The notes beneath the pieces are model-generated. The model saw only the letters and a program-made list of their open reading frames with translations, did not search any database and was not told the DNA's origin. A program made the position numbers and the translations under genes. Positions 1 to 6,688 of a DNA stretch of 10,737 nucleotides are shown here, piece by piece (positions within the stretch are counted from its first letter, which is position 1; each line of letters begins with the position of its first letter). The stretch comes from Hydrogenophilales bacterium RIFOXYD1_FULL_62_11 (GTDB taxonomy: Bacteria > Pseudomonadota > Gammaproteobacteria > Burkholderiales > Thiobacillaceae). Where the stretch lies: the NCBI GenBank assembly GCA_001802655.1, contig MGZO01000129.1, positions 57,008 through 67,744 on the forward strand, written 5' to 3'.

Positions 1-329
1 TCAAACAGGGTAAACACCTGATTTCTGTCGTCTGTTTCACGATAAGACAGCAGTTTCAGCTGGCGCAGATCACCACCATTCGCATCGATGACTGCATGCA
101 ATACATCCGTTTCCACCACCGCACGCTGTCCCTTTGCGACCCCGGCCTGCGCAGGAGCAGGCGCGGATGCATTCAACCCCTGGCTTGGCGTGGGCACCGC
201 TTGACCCGCAGGTGAACTCACCGCACTCGGGGGAAGAGGTGGCGGTGCGTTCTTGTCCTGCCAGGCTTCCCACAACAACAACAGCGAAAAGGAAAAGACG
301 ATAAATAGAATCAGTCGCTGATTATCCAT
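1..329 (-). CDS. yidC: Membrane protein insertase YidC, N-terminal part (cut by window start)
   Basis: YidC inserts proteins into the inner membrane, alone or with SecYEG. Only the first 109 codons are here, running from ATG at 329 off the left edge. The protein opens MDNQRLILFIVFSFSLLLLW, the typical N-terminal signal-anchor of Gram-negative YidC. A Pro/Ala/Ser-rich linker follows (about residues 27-65), then the start of the periplasmic P1 domain (VVETDVLHAVIDANGGDLRQ, about 71-90). The start lies 15 bases after the rnpA stop and no clear Shine-Dalgarno sequence precedes it, so translation may depend on the upstream gene. The usual neighbour yidD is absent from the gap. The family call rests on the N-terminus plus gene order and is secure; the catalytic membrane domain lies outside the window. 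Confidence 0.95.
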   Translation of the reverse strand, partial: MDNQRLILFIVFSFSLLLLWEAWQDKNAPPPLPPSAVSSPAGQAVPTPSQGLNASAPAPAQAGVAKGQRAVVETDVLHAVIDANGGDLRQLKLLSYRETDDRNQVFTLF

Positions 330-344
330 GGGGTGGCATGTGGT

Positions 345-761
345 TTAAGTAGGAAGGGGGTCAGGCGCACTATCGCCTGCTTGAGCGTTTGGCCATTTTG
401 CCACGGCTCGATGACCGGCACGTTTAAAGGTGCGCGACAAATCACGTGCTTCATCACCGGGAACCGGTTTGGCTATCAGGCGAACGACAAAGTCACAGGC
501 GGGTAATTCCGGCAGGACCTGCCGGAAACTTTCGCGTACACAACGCTTGACACGGTTGCGGTCAACCGCGCGCGCAAGCAGGCGCTTGGCGACTATCATG
601 CCCAAACGAGGGTGGCCCACCTGGTTGGGGCGCACCATGACCATTACAAAATCGGTTCGCGCGCGCTGATTTTCGGCAAAAACCCGATCAAAGTCGGCTT
701 TATTGACCAGCCGCGCGTCGTGGAAGCGAACGCTTCCAGCCTTGTCAGGATGCGAGTCGAT
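345..761 (-). CDS. rnpA: Ribonuclease P protein component; non-canonical start
   Basis: RnpA is the protein subunit of RNase P; it helps the catalytic RNA remove 5' leaders from pre-tRNAs. The family core is clear: ARLVNKADFDRVF (leader-binding helix and strand, about residues 16-28), RLGMIVAKR (52-60) and the RNA-binding signature AVDRNRVKRCVRESFR (65-80). With the start placed at 761 the protein is 138 residues, a normal length. The start is odd: no ATG, GTG or TTG occurs in this frame between the rpmH promoter and the conserved N-terminus. The frame stays open back to a GTG at 1016, but that codon lies at the -35 box of the rpmH promoter and so should not be in the mRNA. The codon chosen here is ATC at 761-759, which shares one base with the rpmH stop (TA-ATC, a one-base variant of the common TAATG coupling overlap). 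Function is confident; the start is a guess. Confidence 0.85.
   Translation of the reverse strand: MDSHPDKAGSVRFHDARLVNKADFDRVFAENQRARTDFVMVMVRPNQVGHPRLGMIVAKRLLARAVDRNRVKRCVRESFRQVLPELPACDFVVRLIAKPVPGDEARDLSRTFKRAGHRAVAKWPNAQAGDSAPDPLPT
721..738 (-). repeat. Inverted repeat (hairpin) at the rpmH-rnpA junction
   Basis: The bases TGGAAGCG-AA-CGCTTCCA form an 8+8 inverted repeat with a two-base centre. In RNA it would fold as a 7-bp stem with a four-base loop. It lies 22 bases downstream of the rpmH stop and covers the codons just before the conserved RnpA N-terminus. It has no following T-tract, so it is unlikely to be a terminator. It may control rnpA initiation or be an RNA-processing site; both are inference. 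Confidence 0.6.
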
Positions 762-895
762 TAGACAGCCAGACGTGAGCGGCCTTTGGCGCGACGTGCA
801 TTGATCACCGCACGGCCGGATTTGGTTTTCATGCGGGCACGAAAGCCGTGAGTACGCTTGCGACGAACGGTGGAGGGTTGATAAGTACGTTTCAT
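761..895 (-). CDS. rpmH: Large ribosomal subunit protein bL34
   Basis: This 44-residue basic protein of the 50S subunit reads MKRTYQPSTVRRKRTHGF at its start and ends SRLAV, matching bL34 over its whole length (KRTYQPS, KRTHGFRARM and GRAVINARRAKGR blocks). An AAAGGA-type ribosome binding site lies about 8 bases before the ATG at 895. It is the first gene of the leftward rpmH-rnpA-yidC unit, transcribed away from dnaA as in most Gram-negative bacteria. Its stop codon overlaps the putative rnpA start by one base. Confidence 0.97.
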   Translation of the reverse strand: MKRTYQPSTVRRKRTHGFRARMKTKSGRAVINARRAKGRSRLAV

Positions 896-950
896 GTCTT
901 GTCCTTTCTAAGGTAGCGCTGGCCTCGCCCTGTTTGACTAGAGCGATCCA

Positions 951-968
951 AACACAAAAAAATGTGTT
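951..968 (-). repeat. Inverted repeat in the rpmH leader
   Basis: AACACA-A6-TGTGTT gives a 6-bp stem with a six-base homopolymer loop (T6 in the minus-strand RNA). It falls just after the expected transcription start of the rpmH message, so the mRNA would carry a small hairpin close to its 5' end. Such a hairpin could protect the message from 5'-end-dependent decay; this is inference. Confidence 0.4.
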
Positions 969-980
969 GAAAAACCGCGC

Positions 981-1010
981 ATTAGACCTGCCTTTCCTCA
1001 GGCATGTCAA
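981..1010 (-). promoter_or_regulatory. Sigma-70-type promoter of rpmH-rnpA-yidC
   Basis: On the minus strand there is a perfect -35 box TTGACA (1010-1005), an 18-base spacer and a -10 box TCTAAT (986-981, five of six to consensus). Transcription should begin near 974, about 80 bases before the rpmH ATG. The spacer holds a short inverted repeat, TGCCT-GAGGAA-AGGCA. The dnaA regulatory region overlaps this promoter from the other side. Confidence 0.75.
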
Positions 1011-1041
1011 GTTCACGTGATTCCAGCCATGCTGTCCGGCC

Positions 1042-1050
1042 TGTGGATAA
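1042..1050 (-). promoter_or_regulatory. DnaA box upstream of dnaA
   Basis: TGTGGATAA is the exact complement of the consensus DnaA box TTATCCACA. It lies 76 bases before the chosen dnaA start (46 before the upstream ATG), where a single box commonly mediates autoregulation of dnaA. A GGAGAG stretch follows at 1061-1066, but it is too far from either candidate start to be an ordinary ribosome binding site. Confidence 0.7.
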
Positions 1051-1117
1051 CCTCGTCGAAGGAGAGTAAGATTCGGCCTCGAATCCTATGCCGCTATCCG
1101 CTCCCCGCCTCTCTACT

Positions 1118-2461
1118 ATGGATTCCTTCTGGGACCTTTGCCAAGAGCGCTTTCGCGCCAATCTCACCCAGCAGCAATTCAGCACATGGATCAAACCCCT
1201 GGTGTTCGATGACTCGAACGGCGAGGTGCGTATTCTTGCGCCCAATCATTTTGTGATGGATTGGGTGCGCGAAAAATTCTCCGAGGATATCAATGAGTGG
1301 GCACAGGAGTTTTATCCGGAACCCGTTTCCATTATTTATGCTCTCGGGAAAAAACCCGCAGCGAGTCGTCCCCCTTCATCATCCACCCAGGTTGAGCCCC
1401 GTCTGGCCCAACCTGAGCGGCCCGTTGCGCCCGTTCAATCGGGCATGCGCATCAATCCGGCGTTCAACTTTGATAATTTCGTTTCAGGCCGTGCCAACCA
1501 GCTGGCGCGCGCGGCAGCTCTGCAAATTTCCAACAATCCCGGGGTTGCCTACAATCCCCTGTTTGTTTACGGCGGCGTTGGACTGGGTAAAACCCACTTA
1601 TTGCAGGCTATCGGCAACACCGTTCGCGAGGCCAATCCCGACGCACGCATCAGCTATATCCACGCCAATGATTACGTGGACGATGTGGTTAAAGCCTATC
1701 TCAACAAGCAGTTTGATGATCTGAAGCGGCGCTATATGTCGCTCGATTTGCTGTTAATCGACGACATTCAGTTTCTGGCCAAAAAAGACCGCACCCAGGA
1801 AGAGTTTTTCTATGTTTTTAATTCCCTGATCGAAAACAAGAAGCAGATTGTCATCACCTGCGACACCTTCCCCAAGGAAATAAACGGCCTGGATGACCGG
1901 CTGAAATCGCGCTTTGCCTGGGGATTAACCGTTGCCGTCGAACCGCCAGAACTTGAAATGCGTGTCGCCATTCTGCTGGCCAAGGCGCAATCCGAAAATA
2001 CCAAACTCGATGAAACCGTTGCTTTCTTCATCGCCAAGCAGGTGCGCTCCAATGTGCGTGAACTGGAAGGCGCGCTCAAACGCGTGATTGCCTTCTCCCG
2101 TTTCCACGAAAAACCCATCACGCTGGAACTGGTCAAGGAAGCCTTGCGCGATCTCATCGCCTCGACTTCCCGCATTGTTTCCATCGAAAACATCCAGAAA
2201 ACCGTTGCTGACTTTTATAAAATCAAAGTCGCCGACATGTTTTCAAAAAAACGCACCCGAAATCTGGCCCGTCCACGGCAAATAGCAATGGCCCTGTCAA
2301 AGGAACTGACCAACCAAAGCCTGCCTGAAATTGGTGAATCGTTTGGCGGACGCGACCACACAACCGTGATTCATGCATGCCGAAAAGTAGCTGAATTACG
2401 TGAGACAGAAGTGGATATCGGACGTGATTATTTAACCTTGTTACAGATCCTGACAGGCTGA
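1118..2461 (+). CDS. dnaA: Chromosomal replication initiator protein DnaA
   Basis: DnaA binds 9-bp boxes at oriC, forms an ATP-dependent filament and melts the origin. Domains of the 447-residue product: DnaB-interacting domain I (1-75, MDSFWDLCQERF...TWIKPL); a short Pro/Ser/Glu-rich linker (about 78-110); the AAA+ domain with Walker A GGVGLGKT (152-159), Walker B LLLIDD (211-216) and an arginine-finger region RLKSRFAWGL (261-270); and the DNA-binding domain with the signature GRDHTTVIHACRKV (411-424). The ATG at 1118 was chosen because homologues begin at this MxxFW motif; an in-frame ATG at 1088 would add ten residues. Neither start has a good ribosome binding site, and an in-frame TAA at 1067 rules out a longer protein. 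A perfect DnaA box upstream suggests autoregulation. Confidence 0.97.
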   Translation: MDSFWDLCQERFRANLTQQQFSTWIKPLVFDDSNGEVRILAPNHFVMDWVREKFSEDINEWAQEFYPEPVSIIYALGKKPAASRPPSSSTQVEPRLAQPERPVAPVQSGMRINPAFNFDNFVSGRANQLARAAALQISNNPGVAYNPLFVYGGVGLGKTHLLQAIGNTVREANPDARISYIHANDYVDDVVKAYLNKQFDDLKRRYMSLDLLLIDDIQFLAKKDRTQEEFFYVFNSLIENKKQIVITCDTFPKEINGLDDRLKSRFAWGLTVAVEPPELEMRVAILLAKAQSENTKLDETVAFFIAKQVRSNVRELEGALKRVIAFSRFHEKPITLELVKEALRDLIASTSRIVSIENIQKTVADFYKIKVADMFSKKRTRNLARPRQIAMALSKELTNQSLPEIGESFGGRDHTTVIHACRKVAELRETEVDIGRDYLTLLQILTG

Positions 2462-2640
2462 GGATGAAATGTGGATAAAACCGCTTCGATGCATAAAGCA
2501 TAAAAACTACCCACACTCAGACAGCGCTGCCAAGGTTTTACCCACACCGAAAATCATACTGCAACAGATTGTTTTAATTAAGTAATAAAGCTTATCCACA
2601 GATTTAGGCTGCCTTTATTATTGTTCTCAGGAATATATAA
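2462..2640 (+). other. Probable replication origin (oriC) between dnaA and dnaN
   Basis: This 179-base gap holds TGTGGATAA (2470-2478, perfect box, minus orientation), CTACCCACA (2507-2515, two mismatches), TTACCCACA (2538-2546, one mismatch) and TTATCCACA (2592-2600, perfect). An AT-rich stretch without G/C clusters (about 2567-2590, GTTTTAATTAAGTAATAAAG) lies next to the last box and could be the unwinding element. Position between dnaA and dnaN, box clustering and AT-richness all fit an origin. An AGGA ribosome binding site for dnaN lies at 2629-2632. Confidence 0.75.
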
Positions 2641-3744
2641 ATGCTATTAATACAAAGCGAACGTAACGCACTGCTCGCTGCACTGACGTCAGTCGTCGGG
2701 GTTGTCGAGCGTCGGCACACCCTGCCCATCCTGTCCAACCTGCTGTTGGAAAAGAAGGCGGACAAACTCACCTTGCTGGCAACCGATCTCGAATTGCAGA
2801 TCAGCACCCAGCTGGATGCGCAAACAGGCGAAGACTTTGCGATCACCATCGCAGCCCGCAAGCTGTTTGATATCGTTCGCGCGCTTCCGGATGCCGCAAA
2901 GGTCAAACTGGACACCAAGGACAGCCAGGTGGTGGTGAGTGCAGGCAAATCGCGCTTTACCCTGCAAACCTTGCCGGCTGCGGATTTCCCACGCGTTGAA
3001 ACCGGATCGGGTTTGGGCGAAGCCATTCATTTGCCACAAAAGAAACTCAAGCGCCTGTTGCAGCTGGTGCAGTTCGCCATGGCAAGCCAGGACATCCGGT
3101 ATTACCTCAACGGCATGTTGCTTGTACTCGAAGGCAAGCAACTACGTGTCGTAGCAACCGACGGCCATCGGTTGAGCTACGCCGAAACCGAGCTGGAGAT
3201 GGATGCCGGCACGCGAGAAGTCATCATTCCGCGTAAAACCGTGGTTGAACTTTCCAAGCTTCTGGCCGATGTGGATGATTCGGTCGAGCTCCGGATTGGC
3301 GCCAATCAAGTCACCATTACGCTGCCAGGTACCGAGCTGGTCACCAAGGTGGTGGATGGCAAGTTTCCCGACTATCAACGCGTCATTCCGCTCAACCAGC
3401 CACGCCATCTCAAGGCCAATCGTCAGACCGTGATTCAGGCCTTGCAGCGTGCAGCCATTCTGTCGAATGAAAAGTTTCGTGGCGTGCGTCTGGTCATGAG
3501 CGAAAACACCCTGGGCATTGTGTGCAACAACAATGAGCAGGAAGAAGCCGCCGATGAGATCGAAGTCAGTTTCAACGGCGAACCGCTGGACATGGGATTC
3601 AACGTGACCTACCTGCTGGATGGGTTGGGTGCAGTCAACAGCGAAGAAATCACCTTGTCGTTGGGCGATGCCAACAGCAGCATGTTGTTGACCAGCGAAG
3701 GCGAACCCGGTTTCAAATATGTCGTGATGCCCATGCGCATCTAA
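2641..3744 (+). CDS. dnaN: DNA polymerase III beta sliding clamp
   Basis: The beta clamp is a ring-shaped dimer that holds DNA polymerase III and repair enzymes on DNA. The product has 367 residues, essentially the family length (366 in E. coli). It shows the three-fold clamp layout, with conserved blocks ERRHTLPILSNLLLE (24-38), LLATDLELQ (46-54), VATDGHRLSYAE (171-182) and the C-terminus YVVMPMRI, part of the peptide-binding surface. The ATG at 2641 has AGGA eight bases upstream. It follows dnaA across the probable origin and may be transcribed with it. recF, which follows dnaN in many gammaproteobacteria, is absent; gyrB starts 62 bases later, the usual betaproteobacterial order. Confidence 0.98.
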   Translation: MLLIQSERNALLAALTSVVGVVERRHTLPILSNLLLEKKADKLTLLATDLELQISTQLDAQTGEDFAITIAARKLFDIVRALPDAAKVKLDTKDSQVVVSAGKSRFTLQTLPAADFPRVETGSGLGEAIHLPQKKLKRLLQLVQFAMASQDIRYYLNGMLLVLEGKQLRVVATDGHRLSYAETELEMDAGTREVIIPRKTVVELSKLLADVDDSVELRIGANQVTITLPGTELVTKVVDGKFPDYQRVIPLNQPRHLKANRQTVIQALQRAAILSNEKFRGVRLVMSENTLGIVCNNNEQEEAADEIEVSFNGEPLDMGFNVTYLLDGLGAVNSEEITLSLGDANSSMLLTSEGEPGFKYVVMPMRI

Positions 3745-3806
3745 GCCAGGTCATTCCACCCTTCTCTGTACCAATCAACAGGAATACCCCAAACGGGTTT
3801 GAAAAG

Positions 3807-6284
3807 ATGAGCGACAAGCCAGATAACGCGAACGCTAAAGATCAAAACGGCGGTTACGACGAAGACAGCATCCAGCAGCTGGAAGGCCTGGAAGCCGTGC
3901 GTAAACGGCCGGGCATGTACATCGGCGACACGTCCGATGGCAGCGGTTTGCATCACATGGTGTTCGAGGTGCTGGATAACGCGATCGACGAATCGCTGGC
4001 GGGTTGGTGCAATGACATCAAGGTCATCATCCATCCGGATAACTCGATTTCGATTTCGGACAACGGCCGTGGCATTCCGGTCGGCGTCAAAATGGACGAC
4101 AAGCACGAGCCCAAGCGCAGTGCAGCAGAGATCGTGATGACCGTATTGCATGCCGGCGGCAAGTTCAACCAGAACAGCTACAAGGTGTCGGGTGGCTTGC
4201 ACGGTGTGGGCGTGTCGTGCGTCAACGGCTTGTCTAAATGGTTGAAACTGGTCGTTCGTCGTGACGGAAAAAAATACGCCATGACATTCAACCAGGGCAA
4301 GGTGGTCGACCGCCTGATTGAAGTTCAGAACGGCGTTGAAGTGTCGCCAATGCAGGTCGTGGGCGAAACGCAAAACCGGGGAACCGAAGTTCACTTTTTG
4401 GCTGACGAAGAAATTTTCGGCGTGGGCAAAATCGAATTCCACTTCGACATCCTTGCCAAGCGGATTCGTGAGCTGTCCTTTCTCAACAATGGCGTAAAGA
4501 TCGAACTGATCGATCACCGTGACGGCAAAACTGAAAACTTCGCCCATTCGGGCGGTGTAATGGGTTTCGTCAATTACATGAACCGGGTCAAGTCGGTCTT
4601 GCACCCGAAGATTTTTCATGCGGTGGGCGAAAAAGACGGCATGACGATCGAAGTCGCCATGCAGTGGAACGACAGCTACTCGGAAACCGTGCAGTGTTTC
4701 ACCAACAATATTCCGCAACGCGACGGCGGCACCCATCTCACCGGGATGCGCATGGCGATGACCCGGGTATTGAACAAATACATCGAGGAAAACGAGTTCG
4801 CTAAAAAAGCCAAGGTGGAAACCACCGGCGACGACATGCGCGAAGGCCTGACCTGTGTGCTGTCGGTCAAAGTGCCCGAGCCCAAGTTCTCTTCGCAAAC
4901 CAAGGACAAGCTGGTTTCGAGCGAAGTGCAGCCGGTCGTGCAGGAGGTCGTGGGGCAGAAACTCGCTGAATTTCTGCTTGAAAACCCGGCCGATGCCAAA
5001 GTGTTGTGTGGCAAGATCATTGATGCCGCACGCGCCCGAGAAGCCGCACGCAAGGCACGTGAAATCACGCGCCGCAAGGGCATCATGGATGGCCTGGGGC
5101 TACCCGGCAAGCTGGCTGACTGCCAGGAAAAAGATCCTGCTTTATGCGAAATCTACCTGGTCGAGGGCGACTCGGCAGGCGGCTCGGCCAAACAGGGACG
5201 CGACCGCAAGTTCCAGGCAATCCTGCCGCTCAAGGGCAAAATCCTCAACGTCGAGCGCGCGCGTTTCGACAAGGTCATCAGCAGCCAGGAAATCGCCACG
5301 CTGATCACCGCACTCGGCACCAGCATCGGCAAGGACGATTACAACCCGGACAAGCTGCGTTATCACCGCATCATCATCATGACCGACGCGGACGTGGACG
5401 GTGCGCACATCCGCACCCTGCTGCTGACGTTCTTCTACCGCCAGATGCCCGAGTTGGTTGAACGCGGTCACATCTACATTGCCCAACCGCCGTTGTACAA
5501 GGTCAAGCATGGCCGTTCCGAGCGCTACCTGAAGGACGAACATGCCATGAAGGAACATCTGATGAGCGAGGCCATGAAAGAGGCCGAGCTAGTCCCGATG
5601 GAAGGTGCGATGCCGATCGCGGGCGATGCACTCGAATCGCTGGCGCGTGAATACTTTCTGGCCGAAGCCGTATGTGATCGACTGGCGCGCATGCTGCCCA
5701 GCGATGTGCTGCAGACACTGATGCGTATTCCGCGTCTGGATTTGAGCGACAGTAGCGCCGCGATGCAAAGCGAAGCCACGCTTGGTGCAGCACTGGATGC
5801 GCAGAAATTTGAAATTGCCGCCGAATACATCAGCGAGACCGACAGCCATCGTTTGCGCATCACGCGTCATGCGCATGGCAACACGCACGTCAATTTCCTC
5901 GAGGCTGATCTGCTTGAATCGGGCGATTACAATCAACTGGTCAAAGTCGGTGATTTGTTGCGCGATTTGATTGGTTTGGGCGCACGCGCCAAGCGCGGCG
6001 AAAAGGAATCACCCATACAAAGCTTCCGCGAGGCAATGGACTGGTTGCTGGCAGATGTCAAACGCGGCATGAGCATTCAGCGCTACAAGGGCCTGGGCGA
6101 AATGAATCCCGGGCAATTGTGGGAAACCACCATGGATCCAAAAGTTCGCCGTCTGATGAAAGTGCAGATTGATGATGCGATTTCGGCGGACCAGATCTTC
6201 ACTACCTTGATGGGCGATGAAGTCGAGCCGCGCAGGAATTTCATCGAAACCAATGCGTTGGGCGTGCGGAACCTGGATGTATGA
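3807..6284 (+). CDS. gyrB: DNA gyrase subunit B
   Basis: GyrB is the ATPase subunit of DNA gyrase, which works with GyrA to introduce negative supercoils. The 825-residue product has the GHKL ATPase domain: FEVLDNAIDE with the catalytic Glu (53-62), DNGRGIPVG (85-93) and GGLHGVGVS (129-137). A transducer domain follows, then the TOPRIM metal site with EGDSAGGSAKQGRDR from residue 453 and DADVDGAH from 527. It keeps the roughly 165-residue insertion seen in proteobacterial GyrB and ends in the conserved tail QRYKGLGEMNPGQLWETTMDP region and FIETNALGVRNLDV. Slightly longer than the 804 residues of E. coli, mainly from an N-terminal extension. The ATG at 3807 is preceded only by a weak GAAAAG. 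A strong terminator follows about 65 bases after the stop. Confidence 0.98.
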   Translation: MSDKPDNANAKDQNGGYDEDSIQQLEGLEAVRKRPGMYIGDTSDGSGLHHMVFEVLDNAIDESLAGWCNDIKVIIHPDNSISISDNGRGIPVGVKMDDKHEPKRSAAEIVMTVLHAGGKFNQNSYKVSGGLHGVGVSCVNGLSKWLKLVVRRDGKKYAMTFNQGKVVDRLIEVQNGVEVSPMQVVGETQNRGTEVHFLADEEIFGVGKIEFHFDILAKRIRELSFLNNGVKIELIDHRDGKTENFAHSGGVMGFVNYMNRVKSVLHPKIFHAVGEKDGMTIEVAMQWNDSYSETVQCFTNNIPQRDGGTHLTGMRMAMTRVLNKYIEENEFAKKAKVETTGDDMREGLTCVLSVKVPEPKFSSQTKDKLVSSEVQPVVQEVVGQKLAEFLLENPADAKVLCGKIIDAARAREAARKAREITRRKGIMDGLGLPGKLADCQEKDPALCEIYLVEGDSAGGSAKQGRDRKFQAILPLKGKILNVERARFDKVISSQEIATLITALGTSIGKDDYNPDKLRYHRIIIMTDADVDGAHIRTLLLTFFYRQMPELVERGHIYIAQPPLYKVKHGRSERYLKDEHAMKEHLMSEAMKEAELVPMEGAMPIAGDALESLAREYFLAEAVCDRLARMLPSDVLQTLMRIPRLDLSDSSAAMQSEATLGAALDAQKFEIAAEYISETDSHRLRITRHAHGNTHVNFLEADLLESGDYNQLVKVGDLLRDLIGLGARAKRGEKESPIQSFREAMDWLLADVKRGMSIQRYKGLGEMNPGQLWETTMDPKVRRLMKVQIDDAISADQIFTTLMGDEVEPRRNFIETNALGVRNLDV

Positions 6285-6293
6285 GTTTGTAGG

Positions 6294-6340
6294 ATCCCAT
6301 TGAAATCCAGATTTTTCCCAAATCTTTAGATTTCATGGGA
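6294..6340 (+). repeat. Nested inverted repeat downstream of gyrB
   Basis: An outer 12-bp stem (TCCCATTGAAATC at 6295-6307 with GATTTCATGGGA at 6329-6340, one bulged T) encloses an inner 6-bp stem (AGATTT 6309-6314 with AAATCT 6320-6325, loop TTCCC). No T-tract follows, so it is not a terminator by itself. It begins about 10 bases after the gyrB stop and could act as a 3'-end stabiliser or pause hairpin ahead of the true terminator. Confidence 0.65.
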
Positions 6341-6348
6341 ATTGATAG

Positions 6349-6381
6349 AAAGGCCAGCCAGAACGGTTGGCCTTTTTTTTT
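6349..6381 (+). terminator. Rho-independent terminator of gyrB
   Basis: The stem AAAGGCCAGCC (6349-6359) and GGTTGGCCTTT (6365-6375) pairs over 11 positions with one G-T wobble and an AGAAC loop, followed by a run of nine T (6373-6381). It ends transcription from the dnaA-dnaN-gyrB side. On the minus strand only a short TTT follows the stem, so it would be at best a weak stop for the convergent gene at 6689. Confidence 0.9.
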
Positions 6382-6688
6382 GTGGCGAATCCTGGTTTCG
6401 CCGATACCGGCATGGGCGCGATCCCGGACGGTCGGCGGACTGTTCTACGCGTTCGGGATGTTCTGGGGATTTAACGGATAGGGAGAGGCCTCTCAAGCAT
6501 TCGTTCTCTCAGCAACCTCGAACGCGCTTCAACCCGTCATCCACCTCAATGCCCAGATAAACAGCTTGTATGCCCTTGAGAACCGCTGCGCCAGCCTCAG
6601 CGAAGCGGGTGCCACTGGAACGGCTTAATGCGGTGGTCGCCGGGAGCTGGGCAGCGAAACGTGGGTCAGCCTGATCTCTTTCAGCCCT
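6382..6688. other. Gene-poor spacer between gyrB terminator and fmdE-like gene
   Basis: About 307 bases with no gene I can support. A short plus-strand open frame runs through it (6342-6560), but it starts in the terminator, has no ribosome binding site and looks like chance. On the minus strand the reading frame of the fmdE-like gene stays open for about 58 codons past its TAG stop, with protein-like stretches such as FAEAGAAVLKGIQAVYLGIE, but it has no start codon of its own. This could be decayed coding sequence or chance. No repeats, tRNA or mobile-element ends were seen. Confidence 0.5.

Noticed and set aside
896..1016. N-terminal extension of the rnpA frame back to GTG at 1016 (a 223-residue form, as in Thermus)
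   Set aside because: The GTG overlaps the -35 region and the following codons lie in the promoter spacer, so they should not be in the mRNA. The extra residues do not resemble RnpA.
1088..1117. Upstream ATG of dnaA giving ten more residues
   Set aside because: Not excluded, but homologues start at the MxxFW motif and this ATG also lacks a usable ribosome binding site.
3741..4898. Long minus-strand open frame of 385 codons inside gyrB
   Set aside because: It is the antisense shadow of gyrB, whose protein is fully conserved; there are no initiation signals and the composition is skewed (His- and Val-rich).
6342..6560. Plus-strand open frame of 72 codons after gyrB
   Set aside because: It starts inside the gyrB terminator, has no ribosome binding site and no recognisable protein features.
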